Assembly (NCBI GenBank): GCA_020059465.1 | Contig: JAGVBZ010000002.1 | Span: 1 to 61,387 of the forward strand | Origin: Brevinematales bacterium | GTDB lineage: Bacteria; Spirochaetota; Brevinematia; Brevinematales; GWF1-51-8 | Direction: 5' to 3' | DNA length: 61,387 nucleotides | Shown: positions 54,245 through 61,387 of the stretch, one piece after another | How positions within the stretch are numbered: the first letter of the stretch is position 1 | Layout: each line of letters opens with the position of its first letter | Position numbers and translations under genes: made by a program | Notes under the pieces: model-generated | Told to the model about the DNA's origin: nothing | Database searches by the model: none | The model's input: the letters and a program-made list of their open reading frames with translations, nothing else

Positions 54245-54443
54245 TCGCTTCTTCCCGATCAAATTTGAAATGGCTTAGGTCTAATTGGAACTGATCGAAG
54301 AAAGACCTTAAGTCTTTTCCTTTTTCGAATTCCTCAGAGTTATCGGTATTCAGAATCACTTGTACTTCCTGTCTGACTTGGGGTTTTTCTTCATCTGTCA
54401 ATTCGATTTTTCCATTATCGTAGATTCCATGTAGTATTATCAT
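54234..54443 (-). CDS. Antitoxin of the VapBC-like pair
   Basis: This 69-residue protein begins MIILHGIYDNGKIELTDEEKP and has RQEVQVILNTD, a short strand pattern like the DUF104/DUF2281-type antitoxins that pair with PIN toxins, followed by an acidic helical tail (SEEFEKGKDLRSFFDQFQLD). It is upstream of vapC, overlaps it and would be translated first. No clear DNA-binding fold can be assigned by eye. I call it antitoxin mainly from the context. Confidence 0.75.
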   Translation of the reverse strand: MIILHGIYDNGKIELTDEEKPQVRQEVQVILNTDNSEEFEKGKDLRSFFDQFQLDLSHFKFDREEANER

Positions 54444-54519
54444 AACTGTCTCCTATGAATAATTATATACATGAATCTGTGAATTGTCAAAACGGGGAGG
54501 TCTCGCCTAAAAAAAATAA

Positions 54520-54589
54520 AGATCGAGACGACCCTCAATCTGCTGCCGGCCTCGGGCGCGCGCCCACCGATCTGGGGGTGTGATTATTT
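54520..54589 (+). repeat. Direct repeat, HypC-radical SAM gene 3' end, distal copy
   Basis: This 70-bp copy of 53772-53842 has one base deleted (CTGCTGC-CGG) but keeps the TGA stop and the ATTATTT after it. It now lies beyond the VapBC pair, as a gene-end fossil. Confidence 0.92.
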
Positions 54590-54685
54590 CAGGGAGATAC
54601 CTATAATCGTGATATCGTCGTTTGGGGTATCTGTTCCGATAAAATCGCCGTCGAGAGTGCATGAAGCCCGCCGGAAAAAAACCAT
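54584..54685 (-). pseudogene. C-terminal remnant of a SpoIIE/PP2C phosphatase gene
   Basis: The minus strand encodes TLDGDFIGTDTPNDDITIIG followed by ISLK and stop, the usual C-terminal end (DDITIIGI) of SpoIIE-type phosphatases. The stop overlaps the distal repeat. The frame has no real start and only about 33 codons remain, so this is a truncated gene. Before the VapBC insertion a convergent phosphatase gene probably ended against the fusion gene's stop. Confidence 0.7.
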
Positions 54686-54890
54686 CATGATTTTAAAAAA
54701 TCCCGGCTTCCGTTCCAATTATTCTTCCTTAAAATCACGTAGTAGAAATTTATTATATACAAAAATATAAGGTTTTACATATTTATCCGTTATTCAGGAA
54801 AACGGGGATTAAGCGTTGAATGCCCCAAAAATCTTGCAATTCCCGGAAAATATGGTAAGCTAATATTAAGGCGAAAAGAAGGAGGCGGGT

Positions 54891-56423
54891 GTGAAACGTT
54901 TTAAATTATTCCTGATCGCGTTCGTATCGGCAATATTAATTCCGGCTGTATCTTACTCGGCGGTGTTAAAGGCGCTGCTGATTATACAGGATAATTACTA
55001 TGACTCGGGTCTGAACAGTATAGCAGAGGATGTCCGGCTCGATCTGGGACATGTCCAGTCGCTGCTGAATAATCTCGAAAAGGGGAATGTGATAGACGTT
55101 GAGATTACAGTTCTGAAAGGAAAGAACGCCACCTATGCCAATATGGAAAAACTCCTAAAGAATGTGGAAACCGAGAAGGACGATGTTCTGCTTTTTTATT
55201 TCAGCGGGCACGGCGGAATGGATAAAAATAAAACATTTCTGCTCACGACGGATAAGAAATTTTTCTATCGTGACGATGTCGAGAAGTATCTTAAATCCAA
55301 GAAGGCGAAGCTGAAAATAGCAATTTCCGATGCGTGCAGCAGTTCTATCGGCGGGATCGATTCGCGGGGATTGTTCGAGACCCCCGAGGAGATGGCGAAA
55401 AAAGAGAACACGTTTGTCGAGATCTATAAAAACCTGTTCCTGAACTACGAGGGTATGCTTTATATCACATCGGCAAGTCCCGGCGAGTATGCGTGGGGAT
55501 TCGGCAGCGGAGGATCGTTCACCATGTCGTTTTTCAACGAAGTCTTATTCAACGATCCTAAGTTTACATGGGAAGAAGTTATCGACGCGGCGTCGAAACT
55601 CACTCAGGAAAAATACGCCTATATGGTTAATATGGGGAATCTTCCCGATGCTATGAAAAAGGACCTCAAGAAGAAAGGGATTACTGGCCAGCACCCGTAT
55701 ATATATTCGATGGTGAGCGCTATCGATAAAAATGTCACCGAGGTTCTTCCTGTCCAGAATATAGATAAGCAGGAGGCCGGCGACGTCCTTGTCCGAAACG
55801 ATTCCCCGGTTACAGTCAAGTTTTATATTGATAACAACAAATCGCACGACAGTCAATGGTCATGGAAAAATGTAGAGACATATTATATCGACGCGGGGAA
55901 AACCCTATCCTTGAAGACAAAGAAATCGATGCTGGTATTTTTCAAGCAGGACCGGTACGATTATGTTTCTTATACGCTGAAACCCGGGAAATATGTTTTT
56001 ACCCTTAACCAGAAAGATATGGTCGATTTATTTACCGATTCCGGGAAAAAAACTGCCAAGAAAACGGATGTTAAGGCAAATCCGATTATCGGAAAATGGA
56101 CATGGGATATGTGGACTGTCGAGGATATTAATAAGGGCAGCAAATCGAAGAACGGAGTGTTGTACTCCATCGACTTTAAGCCCGATAATACGTTTGTTAT
56201 TACCGACAGCAAGGGTAAGAAAACCGATTGGGGCAAATGGGAATCCGAGATTGCGTCGGGACGAGAATATCTGACAATTGAAAAGCAGGACGGAAAGACT
56301 CCTATAGTATTGAAAATGGAAGTCAATTACCTGAAGAACTCCTATATCCAGCTTTTACCGAAAATGCTGAATAACGTCAAGAAGGACGTCGACGAAGTTC
56401 CGCAGATATTTTTATACAAGTAG
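54891..56423 (+). CDS. Exported caspase-like peptidase with lipocalin-like tail
   Basis: This 510-residue protein starts at GTG 54891 behind AGGAGG and has a signal peptide (FLIAFVSAILIPAVSYSA). A peptidase C14 caspase/metacaspase domain (about 25-255) has the catalytic pair in VLLFYFSGHGGMDKN (His) and IAISDACSSSIGG (Cys). The C-terminus (residues 395-505, IIGKWTWDMWTVEDINKG to QLLPKML) has the lipocalin-like GKW...W pattern. Such a secreted protease would act in the periplasm or outside the cell. The substrate is unknown. Confidence 0.8.
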   Translation: MKRFKLFLIAFVSAILIPAVSYSAVLKALLIIQDNYYDSGLNSIAEDVRLDLGHVQSLLNNLEKGNVIDVEITVLKGKNATYANMEKLLKNVETEKDDVLLFYFSGHGGMDKNKTFLLTTDKKFFYRDDVEKYLKSKKAKLKIAISDACSSSIGGIDSRGLFETPEEMAKKENTFVEIYKNLFLNYEGMLYITSASPGEYAWGFGSGGSFTMSFFNEVLFNDPKFTWEEVIDAASKLTQEKYAYMVNMGNLPDAMKKDLKKKGITGQHPYIYSMVSAIDKNVTEVLPVQNIDKQEAGDVLVRNDSPVTVKFYIDNNKSHDSQWSWKNVETYYIDAGKTLSLKTKKSMLVFFKQDRYDYVSYTLKPGKYVFTLNQKDMVDLFTDSGKKTAKKTDVKANPIIGKWTWDMWTVEDINKGSKSKNGVLYSIDFKPDNTFVITDSKGKKTDWGKWESEIASGREYLTIEKQDGKTPIVLKMEVNYLKNSYIQLLPKMLNNVKKDVDEVPQIFLYK

Positions 56424-56657
56424 TATCCCTTTTGCTGGACAAGAGAATGCTTATAAGAAGAATCCCGGAAATAAGGCATACAGATATCTCAATGCATTAC
56501 TAATACTCATGCATCACTGACGGGTTAATAGTTTCCCGGCCGGTTCTTACCCGAATTGAAAAATATTTTCATGGAATCACTTTACAAACCGAGAGTTTTT
56601 GATTAAAATTTATGTATTCTAATAAGATAATGAGTATTAGAATATCAGGGGTAAGGT

Positions 56658-59636
56658 ATGGAAGAGTATTTCTATAAATTGGCCCTACAAAAATCGCCTA
56701 TCGGTTATGCATATCACCAAATTATTCTGGATGAGGCGGGGAAACCTGTCGATTATAAGTATATAGATATTAATCCCGCCTTCAGAGAAATGACCGGGTT
56801 GTATCAAACGGACATAATCGGAAAAACTGTTACGGAATTATTCCCCGGAATTATCGAGGATGATTTCGACTGGATCGGTTTATACGGGGATATCGCACTC
56901 AACGGCGGGGAGAAATCCTTCGAAGAATTCTCCTCTCATTTTAACCGCTGGTATGAGGTAAACGTGTTTTCTCCGGAAAAGAATCACTTTGTTACCTTTT
57001 TTACGGACATATCAGAGCGAAAAGAATCTTTGGACAGACTGAGGGAGAGTGAGGAAAATCTTCGAATCACCCTTCATTCCATAGGAGACGCGGTGATTGT
57101 AACCGACGCGGATGGAATGGTGAAACGGATGAACTCGATGGCCGAGGAATATACGGGTTGGAAAATGGCTGAGGCGGGCGATCGGCCTCTTTCGGATATT
57201 TTTAAAATTGTCAATGCGCATTCCGGGGATACTGTTGAAAACCCTATTGAAAAAGTGATAAAGACCGGATTGATCGTCGGACTGGCAAATCATACGGTAT
57301 TGATAGATAAATACGGGAATAACAGGCAGATCGCGGACAGCGCGGCGCCGATTATGGATGACGCTAAGAGTATTAAGGGCGTTGTTCTAGTCTTCAGGGA
57401 TGTCACGGAAGACTATAAAAGAAAAGAAGAAATCAGAATGCTAGCGAAGTTCCCGTCGGAAAACCCGAATCCGGTGATGCGAATAAAACCGGACGGCGAA
57501 TTGCTTTATTCCAATCAGCCCGCAAACGCGATCATTGAAACATCGTCGGGAAAAATGATAGATTCGGAGTGGCATAAGATTCTAATTGAGTGCCTGCGGC
57601 GCGGAAAAACCATGGAGATAGAGGAGAAAATCGGAGAAAATATCTTTAGCTTTTCGTTTTCCCCGATCGTAGAAAGGGGATATGTTAACGTCTATGGAAT
57701 AGATATTACCGAGCGTATCAAGGCAGAAAAAAAACTGCGCGAATCCGAAGCGAGGTTGAAAAAAGCGCAACAGTATGCGCATGTCGGAAGCTGGACTTGG
57801 AATATAAAAACCAATGAACTCGAATGGTCGGACGAGATGTTCCGGATTTTCGGCGTGGAAAAAAAGGAGCATCTCATTCTTCAGGATGTTATCGCGCAGG
57901 CGATACACCCGGAAGACCGGGAAAAGGTCGAACAGTCGAATATTTCTGTCGCCATGGATAAAAAACCGATCCCATTAGAGTACAGGATTATCTGGCCCGA
58001 CAAATCGATCCATGTAGTATGGGCCCAGGCCGGCGAATTACTGGAGGACTCAGAGGGGAATCCCTGCATGTTGTCGGGATATGTTCAGGATATTACCGAC
58101 AGAAAGAAGGTGGAAGAGGAACTCCGGGAGAACCGGGAACGACTTGCAATGGCGGTAAACTCTGTTAAACTCGGCATTTGGGAACAGGATCTTATCACGA
58201 AGAGAGTCGAGTGGAATGAGTTCATGTACCAGATCTATGATGCGGATAAAGACACCTTCGACCCGGCTTATTCGAATATTCTGGATTTCACCCATCCCGA
58301 CGATAAAGAGAGGATTCTGAAAGAAATAGAGAATGTGATGGAGACCGGTCAGGATCATGAGACGCAGATGAGGATTATTACCCTGACCGGACAAACCCGT
58401 TATATCCGTGCATACGCGCATGTGCATCAATTTATTGACGGAAAACCGGCGAAAATTATGGGAGTGAACACCGATATCACCGATCAGGTAAGCGCCTATA
58501 ATACGATAATCCGAAATCAGCGGTTGAACGCGATAGGGGAATTCGCTTCGGGTGTGGCCCACGATTTTAATAACAGTCTGGAATCCATCTTAGGAAACAT
58601 CGAATTAATGCTGCCCGCCCCGGAGATTTCCGCCGAATTTAAGGAGAACCTTAGCTCGATGAAAAAAAGCGTTCTGGACGCCGCTGCGAGAATAAGAAAA
58701 CTCCAGAGCTTCAATAAGCCGCTCAGCGGCCAGAGAAACTATTCCCCAATACAGATGAACCATGTGGTAAACGACGTTATTGCGCAGACCCGTCCGATAT
58801 GGAAGGACACCGCAGAACAGAAGGGTATATACTTTAAGATTGATAAGAACATGAGCGATATTCCCCTGATACGGGGAGACGAGAATGAGCTGAGGTCGGT
58901 TCTATACAATCTGATCAAGAATGCTATCGAAGCGATGCCGAACGGCGGAACCATTTATTTATCCACCGGTCATGACGGTAAAGACGTAATTGTCAGAGTC
59001 CGGGATACAGGGATGGGGATGGATGAGGAAACGGTGAAAAAGATGTTCCAGCCGTATTTTACGACCAAGGGATTTGAGTCGGGAAGAGGTTTGGGGATGT
59101 CCGGGGTGCTTTCGGTAATCAAAGCGCATGACGGTGAAATTTTTGTCGAACGGACGACACAGGGTGAGGGCACGGTCATACAATTCCGTATTCCGATTGC
59201 GGCAGAACAGACGCGGCCGGAGCAGAGGGAAACACTGAACACATCGACAGAGGTCAAACTAAAAGTACTTTGGGTGGATGACGAGGTCTCCATCCGCCGT
59301 CTTGGGCAAAGAAGACTTAAAATGCTTGGACATGACACGGATATTGCAGGAAACGGCGGGGAAGCGTTGGAGTTGATGAAAATTAACCGATATGATCTCA
59401 TTATTACGGATATAGGCATGCCGGTGATGAACGGCTGGCAGTTCGCGTCGCGTATCAGGGATGAGTACGGCGAAAGTATTCCGATTGCGGTATTATCCGG
59501 CGGGGGCGGCGATCAGATAGGCGATTTGAATAAACCCCAAACGATAAATTATATCCTGAAGAAACCTATTGAAACTAATGAACTGACGAGGGTTCTGAAT
59601 GAAATATCGGCACGAAAACGGCACGAACCGGTATAA
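56658..59636 (+). CDS. Multi-PAS hybrid histidine kinase with receiver domain
   Basis: This 992-residue sensor lacks membrane helices. Five PAS-like domains cover roughly residues 10-615 (YKYIDINPAFREMTGL, TDADGMVKRMNSMAEEYTGW, PNPVMRIKPDGELLYSNQPA, MFRIFGVEKKEHLILQDVI, MYQIYDADKDTFDP). The kinase core follows: GEFASGVAHDFNNSLESILG (phosphoacceptor His), NLIKNAIEAMPNGGTI, RDTGMGMDE and SGRGLGMSG. A C-terminal receiver has VLWVDDEVSIRR and YDLIITDIGMPVMNGW with the phosphoacceptor Asp. The output partner is unknown; a phosphorelay is likely. Confidence 0.9.
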   Translation: MEEYFYKLALQKSPIGYAYHQIILDEAGKPVDYKYIDINPAFREMTGLYQTDIIGKTVTELFPGIIEDDFDWIGLYGDIALNGGEKSFEEFSSHFNRWYEVNVFSPEKNHFVTFFTDISERKESLDRLRESEENLRITLHSIGDAVIVTDADGMVKRMNSMAEEYTGWKMAEAGDRPLSDIFKIVNAHSGDTVENPIEKVIKTGLIVGLANHTVLIDKYGNNRQIADSAAPIMDDAKSIKGVVLVFRDVTEDYKRKEEIRMLAKFPSENPNPVMRIKPDGELLYSNQPANAIIETSSGKMIDSEWHKILIECLRRGKTMEIEEKIGENIFSFSFSPIVERGYVNVYGIDITERIKAEKKLRESEARLKKAQQYAHVGSWTWNIKTNELEWSDEMFRIFGVEKKEHLILQDVIAQAIHPEDREKVEQSNISVAMDKKPIPLEYRIIWPDKSIHVVWAQAGELLEDSEGNPCMLSGYVQDITDRKKVEEELRENRERLAMAVNSVKLGIWEQDLITKRVEWNEFMYQIYDADKDTFDPAYSNILDFTHPDDKERILKEIENVMETGQDHETQMRIITLTGQTRYIRAYAHVHQFIDGKPAKIMGVNTDITDQVSAYNTIIRNQRLNAIGEFASGVAHDFNNSLESILGNIELMLPAPEISAEFKENLSSMKKSVLDAAARIRKLQSFNKPLSGQRNYSPIQMNHVVNDVIAQTRPIWKDTAEQKGIYFKIDKNMSDIPLIRGDENELRSVLYNLIKNAIEAMPNGGTIYLSTGHDGKDVIVRVRDTGMGMDEETVKKMFQPYFTTKGFESGRGLGMSGVLSVIKAHDGEIFVERTTQGEGTVIQFRIPIAAEQTRPEQRETLNTSTEVKLKVLWVDDEVSIRRLGQRRLKMLGHDTDIAGNGGEALELMKINRYDLIITDIGMPVMNGWQFASRIRDEYGESIPIAVLSGGGGDQIGDLNKPQTINYILKKPIETNELTRVLNEISARKRHEPV

Positions 59637-59640
59637 TTCA

Positions 59641-60897
59641 TTACGGAATAGATACGTAGTCCTCGGCAAGCCTTCCCTTGTTCTCTGAAATAATCGTTTT
59701 TATAACTTCCGACAGCCGTTCGATACCCGTCCGTATCTGGTCGTTCGACGCAAAACTGTAATTCAGCCGCATCGTATTGTGCCCGCCCCCGTTGGGGAAG
59801 AACGGTTCGCCGGTAACATAAGCGACGTTATTCTCGATCGCGCGCGGCAGCATAGTCAGCGAGTTGATAAATTCCGGGAGGACGAGCCAAAGGAAAAGAC
59901 CGCCCTGCGGCTTGTTCCAATTCACCTCCTTCGGGAAAAATTCCTTCAATGCTTCGATCATCAGGTCGCGTTTCTCTTTATAGATAGTGATTATTTCCTT
60001 GATATGGGGGAACAGAATATCGTGGTAAATAGCCTCAAATATACAATACTGCCCGAAGTTATTGGTACAGAGGTCCTGCGCCTGTTTTGCGATAGTAGCC
60101 TTCCGGATTATTTCCTCGTGTGCGGCGATCCATCCTGTTCGGAATCCCGGGGCGAGGATCTTCGAGAAAGTCCCCAGATAGATGACCCTGTTCTCATCGT
60201 CTATACTTTTTATCAACGGTTCGCGTTTTCCCTCGAAGCGAAGGAGACCGTACGGGTCATCCTCGATCAGCAGAAGGTCGTGCCGGCAGATAATATCGTA
60301 GATTTTCTCCCGGCGCTTGAGAGGAATGGTTACACCTGTCGGGTTTTGAAACGTAGGAACGAGGTATAAAAATTTCGCCTGCTCCTTCCGCTGCTCCATA
60401 TATTCGAGCTTTTCCTCGAGTAGTTCGGGAATGATGCCATTTTCGTCCAATGTAATAGCGCTGATCTGCGCCTGATGCGCCTGGAACGCCATAATCGCGC
60501 CGAGATAGGTGGGGTTGCTGGTCAGTATTTTATCGCCGGGGTTCAGGAATATTTTCGAGATCAGGTCAAGTCCCTGCTGAGCGCCGTTGGTGATCATGAT
60601 ATTCGAGAGCGATTGGGGGGCGCCGTACTGCTGGCCCATCCCGCGCGCGATCACGTCTCGAAGCTTGTTGTTCCCTTCAGTAGTCCCGTATTGGAGAGCG
60701 TCACGGGCGTGTGACTGCATCACATGCTCGACTACGGGTTTCATTTTATCGATCGGGAACGCATCGGGATTCGGGAGACCGCCCGCGAAACTGATCATAT
60801 CGGGACTGTTTAACAGCTTTAAGAGTTCGCGTATCTCCGACGACTTCATGTTATTGGAAGAGCGGGAATACAAATGGGCATATGTCGATTTTTTCAT
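59641..60897 (-). CDS. PLP-dependent aminotransferase, class I/II
   Basis: The 418-residue fold-type I aminotransferase resembles 2-aminoadipate/LysN or MocR-like transaminases. SFAGGLPNPDAFP at the start, LQYGTTEGNNKLRDVIA, LIEDDPYGLLRFEGKREP and the PLP lysine region YLGTFSKILAPGFRTGWIAA (K in SK) are typical, with the C-terminal arginine region TMRLNYSFAS. The amino donor is uncertain; glutamate or aromatic/aminoadipate substrates are plausible. It is a single-gene unit opposite the kinase gene. Confidence 0.85.
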   Translation of the reverse strand: MKKSTYAHLYSRSSNNMKSSEIRELLKLLNSPDMISFAGGLPNPDAFPIDKMKPVVEHVMQSHARDALQYGTTEGNNKLRDVIARGMGQQYGAPQSLSNIMITNGAQQGLDLISKIFLNPGDKILTSNPTYLGAIMAFQAHQAQISAITLDENGIIPELLEEKLEYMEQRKEQAKFLYLVPTFQNPTGVTIPLKRREKIYDIICRHDLLLIEDDPYGLLRFEGKREPLIKSIDDENRVIYLGTFSKILAPGFRTGWIAAHEEIIRKATIAKQAQDLCTNNFGQYCIFEAIYHDILFPHIKEIITIYKEKRDLMIEALKEFFPKEVNWNKPQGGLFLWLVLPEFINSLTMLPRAIENNVAYVTGEPFFPNGGGHNTMRLNYSFASNDQIRTGIERLSEVIKTIISENKGRLAEDYVSIP

Positions 60898-61136
60898 TTT
60901 ACACCTCGTTCGAACAAGAGAAGAGATATTATAGAGGTATAAACGGTTTTCGTCAAACGAATGGGTGTGTGAATAGAATAAAGATGCGAAAAGATGCAGG
61001 ATAGCAGAAACGAAGCCTCAGCACGGCATCTCGGAAACCTGTCATTGAATTATGAGTTTCTTTGAGGGAACAATATTTCCCTTTCAATTATTCTCCAATC
61101 AGTTGAGTAGGGACGGCCGCATGCGGAAGAATACTC
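60898..61136. other. Intergenic region
   Basis: I see no supported gene, promoter or repeat here. Confidence 0.5.
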
Positions 61137-61325
61137 CTATACACCGCGCAGAATTGTAATTATTTCTTTGGAAGTCTTTAAACTGCCGCCTTCTTCAGCG
61201 ACGACAGTTTTATAAAACTCGCAATCCATACAGTTGAATATCTTCTGGGCGAAGGTGCCCTGCACTTTTCCCCCGCAGAGAGTTCCAGTTAAGGGGGAGT
61301 AGATAGTTTGTAAGGTGAACCGCAT
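61137..61325 (-). pseudogene. C-terminal fragment of a two-CW-type protein
   Basis: This 62-codon frame contains TGTLCGGKVQGTFAQKIFNC followed by MDCEFYKTVV, the cysteine pattern (CGGxVQGTFA, CxxCxFY) of the C-terminal half of two-CW domains. In complete proteins it follows a CW half and often a kinase or chemotaxis module; here only the end is present, with no ribosome site. It looks like a decayed remnant. Confidence 0.65.
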
Positions 61326-61387
61326 ATAGTTTGCTCACAGGATTTATAGATATTGTAAAGAGTTAGATACAATAAATCAATAAATAA

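Overview
The window looks like chromosome from an anaerobic, motile member of the Spirochaetota. The best evidence is a spirochaete-type FlaB flagellin (31294-32166). A membrane chemotaxis receptor, a group 3b-like [NiFe] sulfhydrogenase operon, an Nfn-type transhydrogenase and NAD(P)-linked glutamate dehydrogenase fit the same picture. Core genes are moderately GC-rich; several small accessory genes are clearly more AT-rich. I see no rRNA, tRNA, CRISPR array, phage gene, transposase or integrase.

Layout. 1-400: an AT-rich lipoprotein (cut by the window edge) and a small orphan ORF. 498-7069: gyrB, a HEPN/MNT pair, then a leftward run of Yip1-like protein, lepB, ispF, PIN-TRAM protein and leuD. 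7217-16833: a protein of unknown family, a molybdopterin-fold lipoprotein, glyQ with two toxin-antitoxin (TA) modules around it, three tandem small membrane proteins, secreted proteins, a second HicAB and sua5. 16941-24276: chemotaxis receptor, acetyltransferase, SDR, frr-uppS-cdsA, truA and a thioredoxin. 24556-33951: beta-propeller protein, two SpoIIE-type phosphatase receptors, flaB, a small outer-membrane protein, a MntA/HepT pair and acpS. 34200-44924: sigma factor, TPR protein, HD-GYP protein, an unusual PPDK-like protein, gdhA and nfnAB. 45011-53836: two tandem C45-family lipoproteins, hydBGDA, a hydrogenase protease and a HypC-radical SAM fusion. 53837-61387: VapBC-like pair, secreted caspase-like protein, PAS-rich hybrid histidine kinase, aminotransferase and a gene fragment.

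The most striking signal is a repeated architecture. Six TA modules lie in 61 kb, and four are bracketed by direct copies of a piece of the neighbouring host gene: the gyrB 3' end (44 bp, identical), the glyQ promoter (39 bp, identical), the 3' end of an outer-membrane protein gene (30 bp, differing only at third codon positions), and the 3' end of the HypC-radical SAM gene (71/70 bp, one deletion). In each case the host gene keeps an intact end or promoter, so the insertions appear scarless. The truA 3' end is followed by several degenerate copies of itself with no cargo between them, like a used landing site. No recombinase is visible.

The second notable item is the HypC-radical SAM (HydE-like) fusion next to a [NiFe] hydrogenase operon, a candidate for an unusual anaerobic cofactor-maturation enzyme. 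The third is a near-perfect CsrA-binding hairpin in the flaB leader. All calls rest on reading the sequence; no database search was run.
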